Source of the DNA: Nevskia soli
Lineage (GTDB): Bacteria > Acidobacteriota > Terriglobia > Bryobacterales > Bryobacteraceae
Direction of reading: 5' to 3'
DNA: 33,764 nucleotides
Assembly (NCBI RefSeq): GCF_903970205.1
Contig: NZ_CAJCHS010000065.1
Span: 1-33,764, forward strand
Translations under genes and position numbers: made by a program
Part shown: positions 1-7,384 of the stretch, piece after piece
Layout: the number at the start of each line of letters is the position of its first letter
Numbering within the stretch: position 1 is the first letter of the stretch
Notes under the pieces: generated by a model
What the model was told of the DNA's origin: nothing
What the model saw: only the letters and a program-made list of their open reading frames with translations
Database searches by the model: none

Positions 1-1
1 G

Positions 2-187
2 CCCGCTCCCGATCCGTCGGTTAGAGAAGATACTTATACAGTCAAGCCGGGAGACAGCCTTTCTAAGATCAGCCAGGAATTTTACGGTCACCCGGGAGCC
101 TATAAAAGAATCTTCGAGGCGAACCGGGACCAGTTGAGAGATCCGGACCACCTTCGCGCCGGTCAGACTCTGAAGATACCGTTATAG
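2..187 (+). CDS. LysM-domain protein, 3' end only
   Basis: The open frame enters from the left edge and ends in TAG at 185-187, giving the last 61 residues. They form one complete LysM module of about 50 residues: it opens with T-Y-T-V-K-P-G-D-S-L, has the central K-I-S-Q-E-F-Y-G segment, and closes with L-R-A-G-Q-T-L-K-I-P-L. LysM modules bind N-acetylglucosamine-containing glycans such as peptidoglycan, so the protein probably acts at the cell wall. The rest of the protein lies outside the window, so its catalytic or structural role cannot be told. It ends 10 bp from the convergent selenoprotein-like gene. Confidence 0.85.
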   Translation, partial: PAPDPSVREDTYTVKPGDSLSKISQEFYGHPGAYKRIFEANRDQLRDPDHLRAGQTLKIPL

Positions 188-197
188 AGGCTTCACC

Positions 198-434
198 TCA
201 CGCGCCGGCGAGTTCAGTGCGAACCAGATCCACAACCTCATCCGGTGCTGGAAGGTGCCCGCTTTTCTGCTTCGAGTAGATCTTGCGGCCGTTGACGATC
301 ACGTCCAGCGATCCTGGATTGCCTATCCGCAGCCGGGTCGGCACACCCAATTCAGCTTCGATACGGGTTTTGAGGCTCACGGCCTCAGCTTTGATATCGC
401 CTCAAAAGAAACATCGTTTAATCTCAACGGTCAT
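198..434 (-). CDS. SelW/Rdx-family redox protein, putative selenoprotein with in-frame TGA
   Basis: Read from ATG at 434, the frame gives 78 residues if TGA at 404-402 is decoded as selenocysteine. The N-terminus is then M-T-V-E-I-K-R-C8-F-F-U11-G12, the C-x-x-U redox motif of SelW/Rdx proteins, where a glycine also commonly follows U. Downstream come the family's helix and strands (S-L-K-T-R-I-E-A-E-L-G, then L-D-V-I-V-N-G-R-K-I-Y-S-K) and the C-terminal helix with G-H-L-P-A-P-D-E-V-V-D-L-V. A start at the GTG at 380 would give a 60-residue protein without its first strand and both redox residues, so I prefer the read-through model. Proteins of this family have a thioredoxin-like fold and take part in thiol redox. 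Bases after the TGA can form a SECIS-like hairpin (separate entry). A Cys-to-stop mutation is the main alternative. Confidence 0.8.
371..404 (-). promoter_or_regulatory. candidate bacterial SECIS hairpin
   Basis: Starting at the TGA, TGAGGC (404-399) is complementary to GCCTCA (376-371). A shorter inner stem, GCT (389-387) with AGC (377-375), exposes a loop GAGGCCGTG whose GG lies 17 nt after the TGA. Bacterial SECIS elements sit directly after UGA and carry a GG-containing apical loop roughly this far downstream, so the geometry fits. The stems are short and I could not compute a fold, so this supports the selenocysteine reading without proving it. Confidence 0.45.
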
Positions 435-440
435 AGGCTC

Positions 441-470
441 AGTATACACTCGCAAGTTACTTGTAGCCAA
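441..470 (-). promoter_or_regulatory. sigma70-like promoter of the SelW-like gene
   Basis: On the minus strand, TTGGCT (470-465) and TATACT (446-441) are separated by 18 bp. The -10 box ends only 6 bp before the ATG at 434, and there is no clear Shine-Dalgarno sequence. If this promoter is used, the transcript would be leaderless or nearly so. Confidence 0.45.
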
Positions 471-531
471 GAAACGGATACCGAGTAGGAACGGTGCATG
501 TTGGGTGTCATTTTCAAGGGAGCTGTAGAGC

Positions 532-612
532 CCACTCCGAGCCCGACCGAAAGGGAGGGTCCGCCAGGCCGCATAGATTCTTATGAGTTAGGCACGACCC
601 TTCGGTTCGGCG
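532..612. repeat. palindromic intergenic element, copy 1
   Basis: Bases 532-562 are identical over 31 bp to 27951-27981. A degenerate opposite arm (about 588-612, around GACCCTTCGGTTCGG) is roughly complementary to the arm's CCGACCGAAAGGGAGGGTC, so the unit is an imperfect hairpin. It lies just past the 3' end of the glycosyltransferase gene ending at 627. It resembles REP/BIME- or MITE-like non-coding repeats and has no coding potential of its own. Confidence 0.6.
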
Positions 613-626
613 GTTATGAATAGACG

Positions 627-2225
627 CTAAGGAATACTCACATCAAAGTAATAATCGTTTGGGCCTACGCGCTTCACCTCGCGCGCAACTCCTCCCATCT
701 CGTTCACTTTATCTAACTCCCACGCGGGCAGCCACACGTCCGGCGTCGTACTGGACAGCAGCAGAAAGTGCGATCCCTTGTGAAAAAATTGATCCCGCTC
801 GGCCACATTCACCGGCAGCCATCCGCGCTCCGCCAGCATGTTGAGATCGAGAGTATCGCTATCCATCGTTCGGAGCGAATCCTCTGGGCTGGTCACAAAA
901 TACAGCCGGTTCCTAAGTTCCGGATTGTAGTGCAGCATCGGTGTATAGAGCAGCGCCTGATCGATCACGATCGGTAGATCCGGTAACCCGCGGGCATCCA
1001 CGATCGGGGGATTATGCGGGGTGGAACGCGCGCGCCGGTACTGCCAAACGCCGGTCGTAAAGACGGCGACTGCGATTAATACGAAACAAGCGAACCCCGC
1101 GGCCTGCCGGTTTCCGAACAGACGATCCGCGCCGAAAGCAAATAGCAGCACTCCGCCGATCACCACGGATTCCGTATACCTCGGGTTCATCGAATTCGAG
1201 AAACGACCTAAGATCACCTGGAACAGCGGAATCAGCCATAACCCGAAAACGGCGACACCCATGGAACCCACGCTCCGGTCTAGTGCAGACCCGGTAAATC
1301 CAAACTGCAGCCATAACGCAGCTAAGATCACCGATCCTAGTACGACGAGCGTTCCCATGGGATGCAGATATAACTGCAACGTCAGCGACGGCCGGTACGG
1401 ATTCAGATTATGCGCGACATACCGATGGGTTGTCCGGATCAGAGGCAGATAAAGAAATACAATCGACATGCCGGCGAAGATAGCGATCCAGAACCGTACA
1501 TCGATCCGGCGCCTGCGCCACGTCCGGTAGAGTTCGCCGAGCGCAAGCGGAAACGGGATCAATAGACCGAAGTAGTGCGCCGACGTTCCGGCCGCCGTGC
1601 TGCATAAGATCCCCGCCAGACACCACCATTGGTGCTGCCCGGCAATCATACGCTGCCAGCATAAGAGCGCGAACGCGGCGCAGAACATCACGATTGCATA
1701 AGATCGCGCTTCGGTAGCGTAATACTCCGAGCGGGTTAGCAGGAGCAGGAGCGCGGCCGCGAGTCCCCAAGCCGCATTCAGTTCCCGCCTCACGATAAAG
1801 AAGACGCTCAACAGCAATCCCAGGAACGCGGCGATGAAAGGCAGACGCGTGGCCAGTTCCGTTGGCCCGAGTATCTTCTGTGCTACGTGCGCGAGCACAA
1901 AGGAGAGCGGCGGATGCACCTCAATCCCCGCTTTCATCGCCTCCCACATTCGCCCTACCGGCAAAGCGGCGAGCGAGTAGGTGAACATCTCGTCGTACCA
2001 CAGCGGCTTCAGGTGGCTCTGAACCGTCATCGCGACGAAATACACGACGCTGAAGGCGAGCAGAAGTACCCTCAAGTGGCGTTCGCAGAATGCGTCAAAC
2101 CTTCGCGCCAGAGGCTCCAGATCGCGTCCCCTCCCGGCGTCCGTCGCCGCAGGTGTGAAGGTCTGATTCACATGCCCACTGTAGCCTATGTGCGAACTGG
2201 TCGAGCTATCATGTCGAGCTATCAT
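627..2225 (-). CDS. GT-C fold (PMT/GT39-like) membrane glycosyltransferase
   Basis: This polytopic protein of up to 532 aa has roughly ten or more hydrophobic segments. The first large external loop carries P-L-W-Y-D-E-M-F-T-Y, the acidic motif expected of GT-C enzymes that use lipid-linked sugars, followed by H-P-P-L and T-R-L-P-F-I, which are typical of the dolichyl-phosphate-mannose/ArnT-like group. It probably moves a sugar from a polyprenyl carrier to a protein, lipid or glycan on the outer face of the inner membrane. The start is uncertain. The ATG at 2225 lies only 8 bp from the divergent gene and inside a 13-bp duplication, while the in-frame GTG at 2171 would remove 18 residues and leave room for a promoter. 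The specific acceptor cannot be read from sequence. Confidence 0.75.
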   Translation of the reverse strand: MIARHDSSTSSHIGYSGHVNQTFTPAATDAGRGRDLEPLARRFDAFCERHLRVLLLAFSVVYFVAMTVQSHLKPLWYDEMFTYSLAALPVGRMWEAMKAGIEVHPPLSFVLAHVAQKILGPTELATRLPFIAAFLGLLLSVFFIVRRELNAAWGLAAALLLLLTRSEYYATEARSYAIVMFCAAFALLCWQRMIAGQHQWWCLAGILCSTAAGTSAHYFGLLIPFPLALGELYRTWRRRRIDVRFWIAIFAGMSIVFLYLPLIRTTHRYVAHNLNPYRPSLTLQLYLHPMGTLVVLGSVILAALWLQFGFTGSALDRSVGSMGVAVFGLWLIPLFQVILGRFSNSMNPRYTESVVIGGVLLFAFGADRLFGNRQAAGFACFVLIAVAVFTTGVWQYRRARSTPHNPPIVDARGLPDLPIVIDQALLYTPMLHYNPELRNRLYFVTSPEDSLRTMDSDTLDLNMLAERGWLPVNVAERDQFFHKGSHFLLLSSTTPDVWLPAWELDKVNEMGGVAREVKRVGPNDYYFDVSIP

Positions 2226-2226
2226 T
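2201..2226. repeat. 13-bp tandem duplication at divergent start sites
   Basis: TCGAGCTATCAT followed by G (2201-2213) and then by T (2214-2226) are adjacent copies with one difference. Each copy carries an ATG on the minus strand, in different frames, and the outer one is the furthest-upstream start of the glycosyltransferase. Confidence 0.7.
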
Positions 2227-2233
2227 AGTTAGC

Positions 2234-3421
2234 GTGGCGAAGTCCATTTTCGATCGGGTTGTACCGCATCTCCAGCGCATCACGTCGGGGAACCGGTTTA
2301 TCCCGCAAATCGATGGGCTCCGCTTCGTGGCGATCCTATCGGTCGTGTTGTTTCACATACACGGCTCGCTTGCATTCGGGGGCGGCGCGGTGAAATCGCC
2401 GTTCGGACAGCCGCTTGTTCAGATGCTGAGCACGCGCGGCGTTCAGCTATTCTTTGTAATCAGTGGCTTCATCCTGGGGATGCCGTTTGCCTCGGCTCGT
2501 CTCGGACTCGGCAAGCCAGTGCTTTTACGCGCCTACTTCCTCCGCAGACTAACCCGCCTCGAGCCGCCGTACATACTTAACATGCTGATCTGCACGGCGA
2601 TCGGCGTGATTGCGTTCCATGCACCGCTGCTTCTGGTCTTGCCGCATCTTGGCGCTTCGCTACTCTACTCGCACCAGATCTTTTATGGCTCGCCGAGCGT
2701 CGTCAACTTAGCGGCCTGGTCGCTCGAAGTCGAGATTCAGTTCTACGTGCTGGCCCCGCTGCTGACCTATATGTTTGTGTTGAAGAGTCAGGTGATTCGT
2801 CGCGTCCTCCTCGCGATGCTGACGCTTCTCTTCGGCTTCCTGTCGAACCCGCTGTTCGGACATCCTGCGGAATGTAGCTTCCTCTATTACGGCGGATTCT
2901 TCCTGGCCGGTTTCCTGCTCTGCGACTTATATCTGGTGCGCGGCAGCGATTGGCTTCAGCGCTCCTGGAATTGGGACATCGTTGCGCTGTTGGCGTGGCC
3001 GCTTGTCTGGTATCCGGAGCAGCAGGTTGTCCACGTGCTCCTTCCGTTTCTGATCGTATTCCTCTATGTGGCCGCGTTTCGCGGTAAGTTTTGCGCCTGG
3101 CTCTTTTCGCGTCCGCTACTCACGGTAATTGGCGGGATGTGTTACACGATGTATCTGTTCCACTACTTCGCCATTTCGATCATCGGCCATTTCTCAAAAC
3201 CCATCCACATCGGGAATAGTTTTGCTGCTTACTTTATTCTGCAATGTTTGTTTATCCTGCCCGGGGTCTTACTGATAACCACATTCTTCTACCTGACCGT
3301 AGAACGTCCCTGCATGGATCGGAACTGGCCGCGCAAGCTTGCCGCCTGGTGCAGAATCCACTGGGACCGGCTCTTCTCGCGCCGGAGTAGCGAGCCGGTT
3401 CCTGTATCCGCCGCGGATTAG
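2234..3421 (+). CDS. acyltransferase-3 family membrane protein (OafA-like)
   Basis: This 395-aa polytopic protein shows the acyltransferase-3 signatures in order. I-D-G-L-R-F-V-A-I-L with a following histidine (V-L-F-H-I-H-G) is near residues 27-44, then G-V-Q-L-F-F-V-I-S-G-F-I-L, R-R-L-T-R-L-E-P-P-Y and A-W-S-L-E-V-E-I-Q-F-Y. Members acetylate or otherwise O-acylate polysaccharides or lipids at the inner membrane. The start is GTG at 2234. The gene runs directly into the next one (TAG then ATG with no gap), so the two are probably translationally coupled. Placement beside glycosyltransferase and export genes suggests modification of an exported polysaccharide. Confidence 0.9.
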   Translation: MAKSIFDRVVPHLQRITSGNRFIPQIDGLRFVAILSVVLFHIHGSLAFGGGAVKSPFGQPLVQMLSTRGVQLFFVISGFILGMPFASARLGLGKPVLLRAYFLRRLTRLEPPYILNMLICTAIGVIAFHAPLLLVLPHLGASLLYSHQIFYGSPSVVNLAAWSLEVEIQFYVLAPLLTYMFVLKSQVIRRVLLAMLTLLFGFLSNPLFGHPAECSFLYYGGFFLAGFLLCDLYLVRGSDWLQRSWNWDIVALLAWPLVWYPEQQVVHVLLPFLIVFLYVAAFRGKFCAWLFSRPLLTVIGGMCYTMYLFHYFAISIIGHFSKPIHIGNSFAAYFILQCLFILPGVLLITTFFYLTVERPCMDRNWPRKLAAWCRIHWDRLFSRRSSEPVPVSAAD

Positions 3422-4972
3422 ATGACACGATTGCGGACTGCCGCTGTTCTAATCGGCCTCTTCCTGTTCTCCGTCGGCATTCGTCAGCCGCTGTTCAACC
3501 GGGAGTTCACCTATAGCTGGGAGTGGCTGTCCGCCCATACGCTGATGACCTCTCAGCTGTGGGCCGAAACCCCCTCCGCGGTCCATCATTACAACTTGCT
3601 CTATACGTTTCCGAACGCCACCGATAAATTCATCGACAACCTGTGGAACTCCGGTGTTGCGGATAAGTCAGGCAATTACTACTACGTGTCGATGCCGCAC
3701 CTGGCGTTCCTGACCCCGTACGTCTTCCTACGAGCGTTCGAATCGCGCCCTGATCTTCGGGGCCTCGAGATCTTCGCGCTGGGAGTGCATCTGCTGGCTT
3801 GCTGGCTACTCTATATCCTGGTCCGCGAACTAACCCGAACCTATCAAGCGTCACAACTGGCGTCGATCAGCGCGTTCGCCGTGCTGCTATTCGCTCCCAC
3901 AGCTCTATTCTTCTACCAGAATGCCGTCGTCGGAACCGTGCTGGTCATCCCTTACACCGTCGCCGCACTGATTACAAGCTGCTTTCTGCTGGGGGAGATC
4001 CGGTTACCTATCCCAAGAGCTGCCGGGTGGTCCCTTCTAGTCTTCGCCATGTTTCTAGGATGCATGACGGACTGGCAGGCGTACTTCACTGCCTTCAGCC
4101 TGATGGTTGTAGCCCTCTATCTCGCCATCCAACGCCGCCGAGACCGAAAGACCTGCTTCCTGATTGCCGTACTTTGCTGTGTCGCAGTAACCGCCGCATT
4201 AGTGACCATCATTGCCCAGGACTCCAGAATTAACGGCGCCCAGGCATTTTTCGCAACCATCTTCGGCCGGTTGCGCGTGCGGGCCGGATTCGATAGCAAA
4301 GAGGGTCTGGGGCTGACAACGTTCGCCTATTACCGCAGCATGGCCCGTTTCTACTCCGCGTACTTTCAGTTCCTCTGTCTTGGCATCGCCGCTCTCTGGA
4401 TGGCCTGGCGAACGGATCGCGAAGCTACCGGGCGCATACTACGCAATTGCTCAACGCCGTTCGCCGTCGCCGCTCTCGCCGTCCTGATCGACCACCTGAT
4501 TCTGGCGCACCACACCGCACAACAGAGCTTCACCACGCTGAACGGTTTAGTCCCGATCGCGATCGGGGCCGGAGCCGGCGTTACAGCCTACTTTGAAACC
4601 AGCGCGAATCGGCAGCAGGCCGCGCGCCGCATTGCGGTAGCACTGTCGCTATGCGTCCTGGTCTCCACGGCAGAATACTACTGGGCGTATTCCAACCGCC
4701 CGCATCCATTCCGGACAGCAGCCGACGCGATCAATGCGGTAGTTCGGCCAGCGGACGGATTGTTTGCCATTGGGGACTCCGGATTCCAGCCGGATAACTC
4801 CGCCATGATCCCGCAGCTGCTGATCTATGTGCGACGCAATATCCGCGCGGTGAACAGCGTAAGCGAAGCCGAGCGAATCGCGGCAGCGAACGCAATGCCG
4901 CGGGCGGTAGTGTTCTACATTACCAGCGACTACCACGTGACAAGAGTAGAAGCGATCGACATTGGGCACTAA
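3422..4972 (+). CDS. polytopic membrane protein, possible GT-C glycosyltransferase
   Basis: This 516-aa protein has an N-terminal hydrophobic segment (about residues 5-20), a large loop, and then about nine to eleven further membrane spans. The first loop includes N-R-E-F-T-Y-S-W-E-W and later G-N-Y-Y-Y-V-S-M-P-H-L. This layout resembles GT-C or O-antigen-polymerase-like proteins, but I cannot identify a diagnostic catalytic motif. Translation probably depends on the preceding acyltransferase gene, because the ATG follows that gene's stop codon directly and no separate Shine-Dalgarno is visible. A role in building or polymerising the same surface glycan is an inference from context. Confidence 0.6.
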   Translation: MTRLRTAAVLIGLFLFSVGIRQPLFNREFTYSWEWLSAHTLMTSQLWAETPSAVHHYNLLYTFPNATDKFIDNLWNSGVADKSGNYYYVSMPHLAFLTPYVFLRAFESRPDLRGLEIFALGVHLLACWLLYILVRELTRTYQASQLASISAFAVLLFAPTALFFYQNAVVGTVLVIPYTVAALITSCFLLGEIRLPIPRAAGWSLLVFAMFLGCMTDWQAYFTAFSLMVVALYLAIQRRRDRKTCFLIAVLCCVAVTAALVTIIAQDSRINGAQAFFATIFGRLRVRAGFDSKEGLGLTTFAYYRSMARFYSAYFQFLCLGIAALWMAWRTDREATGRILRNCSTPFAVAALAVLIDHLILAHHTAQQSFTTLNGLVPIAIGAGAGVTAYFETSANRQQAARRIAVALSLCVLVSTAEYYWAYSNRPHPFRTAADAINAVVRPADGLFAIGDSGFQPDNSAMIPQLLIYVRRNIRAVNSVSEAERIAAANAMPRAVVFYITSDYHVTRVEAIDIGH

Positions 4973-4987
4973 GAGGTCGTGGTAGTG

Positions 4988-5110
4988 ACCGCTCCGTTAC
5001 CGTCGCGGCTCAGTAACTTAGTGAGAATGCGTAACTTAGTGAGAATGCGTAACGTAGTTAGAATGCGTAACGTAGTGAGTCTACAGAGCCGCGCGCGTGA
5101 GCAAGCGGTT
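4988..5110. repeat. palindromic intergenic element, copy 2, with tandem repeats in the loop
   Basis: The left arm (4988-5011) and right arm (about 5086-5110) are imperfect inverted copies built around ACCGCT...CGCGGCTC. Bases 4988-5017 match 27889-27918 at 28 of 30 positions. The element fills the gap between two convergent genes ending at 4972 and 5118, so it may form a stem-loop in both transcripts. Confidence 0.65.
5013..5080. repeat. 18-bp tandem repeat, about 3.7 copies
   Basis: The unit GTAACTTAGTGAGAATGC occurs at 5013-5030 and 5031-5048. It recurs with small changes at 5049-5066 (GTAACGTAGTTAGAATGC) and partially at 5067-5080. There are no spacers, so this is not a CRISPR array. The array sits inside the loop of the palindromic element. 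Confidence 0.9.
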
Positions 5111-5117
5111 TTCTAAC

Positions 5118-7373
5118 TTAGCCTTTACGGTCAGCCTGGTAATAGTAAGTCGACGAATACTTCCCGTATCCGTAATATTCGTAGTTCTCGGACATATGCT
5201 TGGTGACCTTATTGAGCACGACCCCGAGAATATTCACCCGCAGGCGAGTCAGCCGCCCGATCACCGAAGCCACGGCCTTGCGCGTAGTTTCTCCGGCGAC
5301 ACTGACGATGACCACGCCATCCACCATCGTCGCCATCTGCAGCGGCTCGGCGAAGTTCATGAGCGGCGAAGAATCGATAATCACGAGCGAGTACTCGCGC
5401 ACGGCCTCTTCCAATAAATCCTCGATACTCGACCCGGCAAGCTCCAACGCCCGGTGCGAAGGCGGTCCCGAAGTGAGCAGATCCAGGTTCGGCACGCGCT
5501 GGATCGGCGTAATCGCTTTGCGCCACGGGATCTCACCCAACACTACATTGGAAAGACCGACGGGACTGTTCACCCCGAAGAACCGGTCCATGCTGGGACG
5601 CCGCAAATCGCCGTCGATCAGCAAGGTCTTCTTGCCTTGTTGCGCGCTGGTCGTTGCCAGCAACGCTGAAGTGGTCGACTTACCGTCCCGCGGAGAAATA
5701 CTCGTGATCAGAATACTGCGAATCCGCCGGTCCGGATCGCTCAACAAAATCGAGCTGTGGAGCACGCGAATCGATTCCTCAAGGAGCTTCGTTCCGGGCG
5801 AATCCGCGGCTCGCACCAACTCTGTTGACGTCTCGCCTTCCGCCACCGGACCGAACCGGAATTTCCAGTCGCGCGACATCGGCAGGCTACCCACCAGATT
5901 CGTCCGCAGCTCGCGAGTCACCTGCTCCGGATCGCTCAACGTTGCATCCAGCGAGTCGGCCAGCACAGCTCCACCAATGGCCAGTAAGGTAGAGAAGAGG
6001 AAAGCCATCATCACGTTCATCGGGATGTTCGGCGAAACAGGGCCGCCGCCGGGCAGCGCCGGATCGGCGAGTCTTACCGTCCGATTTTGGAAACCCTGAT
6101 TGATGCTGGCTTCCTTGATCTTAGTGACTAACTCTTCGTATAGCTTGTTATCCGCGTCCGCTTCGCCCTTCAGGCTTTGGTACTTGGCCGATTTCTCGTT
6201 CAACGAATCGTATTCCGCCTTTACTTCCGCGACGGTCTGGCGGAGCATGTTCTCGCGATTCACCGCGTCTCGATACTCAATATTCGTGCGCCGTGGAACC
6301 GCCTTTTGAGCGGCTTCAAACTCTATCTGAAGCTCTTTGACGAGCGCGGCCTCCTTCGCGTACTCAGGATGGTTCGGCCCGTACTCCTGCTTGATTAAAG
6401 CGAATTTCTGATTGGCGTCGTTCAACTGATCGGCCAGCTTCTTAACCGTGTCGCCCTGACCCGAAACCGTAGCGGCGTCCAGCGAACCGCCTTCCGTGGA
6501 TTGCGACGCGGCTTCCTTCTTGATGCGATCGGCCTGAGCCGCCGTTAATTCCGTGTTCAGCTCCAGCAGGCGCTGCGAAAGAATATTGGTTTTCTGTTCC
6601 GGGTTGATGACGTTCAGCTCTTTCTCAAACCCGGCCAGCTTCATCTGCGACTGTTCGCGCTTGGCTCGTAACTCGTCGAGCTGCTGCTCCATAAATTTAG
6701 AAACAGTGTTGGTCGACTTAGCGCGTATCTCGTAAGCGTGCAGTAGATAGGAATCCGCGATCGCATTCGCCACATCGGCCGATATCTGCGGGGTTGGAGA
6801 ACGATAGCTGATGGTAATCAGGTAAGTGTTGATCGGGCGGCCGACACTTAGATAAGCCAGCCCCACCGGTCCGGGCCCCGGCTTGATAATGCCCGTAGCC
6901 GCCGGATGCCTCCAATGCATGTGCATCGAATCTTCCACTTGGATCAGGTTGTATTTCTCAACCACCGGCCGCAGAACGGAATCGGACCGGATTAACTCGA
7001 TCTGCGTGGCAATGAACTGGTCGGCGTCGCCGGGCGCGCCGCCCTGATGTGATTCGTCGCCGACAACGCCGGTCGGTACTTCGCGATCGACATCGAGGGT
7101 TGCCGTCGCCTGATACTGCGGGCGCATGCGCGAAGATACGATAAAGGCCGCTACCGTGCACACAACGACGAAACTCAGCATGTGCCACCGGTACCGCCGC
7201 AGTACCCACAAGTAGTGAGCGACGGGAATGGTGTTTTCGGGGCCGCCCTCGCCGCTGTTAAGAGCACGCGGATTGGCTTGTAATTGGTAGGCCGCCAGCG
7301 CTCGCGTGAGTAAGTCGCCCGCCGGCACAAGTGCTTCAGATTCGGGTTTCAATCGAGGGTTGCCTAATTCCAT
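5118..7373 (-). CDS. Wzc-like polysaccharide co-polymerase with BY-kinase domain
   Basis: This 751-aa protein has a cytoplasmic N-terminus, a first membrane helix near residues 64-80, a Wzz-type periplasmic region with long coiled coils (about 200-400) and a second membrane helix near 440-465. A bacterial tyrosine-kinase domain follows. Walker A reads S-P-R-D-G-K-S-T-T (about 558-566; the usual P-G-E-G-K-S/T is altered but GKS is kept), Walker A' is L-L-I-D-G-D-L-R-R-P and Walker B is L-V-I-I-D-S-S-P. The C-terminus has a cluster of nine tyrosines (from N-Y-E-Y-Y-G to S-T-Y-Y-Y), the usual autophosphorylation tail. Such proteins control chain length and export of capsule or exopolysaccharide through a cycle of oligomerisation and phosphorylation. 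The Wza-like gene lies 11 bp upstream, so both are probably in one operon. Confidence 0.92.
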   Translation of the reverse strand: MELGNPRLKPESEALVPAGDLLTRALAAYQLQANPRALNSGEGGPENTIPVAHYLWVLRRYRWHMLSFVVVCTVAAFIVSSRMRPQYQATATLDVDREVPTGVVGDESHQGGAPGDADQFIATQIELIRSDSVLRPVVEKYNLIQVEDSMHMHWRHPAATGIIKPGPGPVGLAYLSVGRPINTYLITISYRSPTPQISADVANAIADSYLLHAYEIRAKSTNTVSKFMEQQLDELRAKREQSQMKLAGFEKELNVINPEQKTNILSQRLLELNTELTAAQADRIKKEAASQSTEGGSLDAATVSGQGDTVKKLADQLNDANQKFALIKQEYGPNHPEYAKEAALVKELQIEFEAAQKAVPRRTNIEYRDAVNRENMLRQTVAEVKAEYDSLNEKSAKYQSLKGEADADNKLYEELVTKIKEASINQGFQNRTVRLADPALPGGGPVSPNIPMNVMMAFLFSTLLAIGGAVLADSLDATLSDPEQVTRELRTNLVGSLPMSRDWKFRFGPVAEGETSTELVRAADSPGTKLLEESIRVLHSSILLSDPDRRIRSILITSISPRDGKSTTSALLATTSAQQGKKTLLIDGDLRRPSMDRFFGVNSPVGLSNVVLGEIPWRKAITPIQRVPNLDLLTSGPPSHRALELAGSSIEDLLEEAVREYSLVIIDSSPLMNFAEPLQMATMVDGVVIVSVAGETTRKAVASVIGRLTRLRVNILGVVLNKVTKHMSENYEYYGYGKYSSTYYYQADRKG

Positions 7374-7384
7374 GCCTGCTCCGA

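Noticed and set aside
198-380. 60-residue version of the SelW-like protein starting at GTG 380
   Set aside because: It would lack the first beta strand and both redox residues, while the longer frame through TGA supplies both.
5013-5080. Possible CRISPR array
   Set aside because: The 18-bp units are directly adjacent with no spacers, and no cas gene is nearby.
5200-6099. Plus-strand reading frame of 299 codons opposite the Wzc-like kinase
   Set aside because: Ser/Arg/Thr-rich shadow of a clearly coding minus strand.
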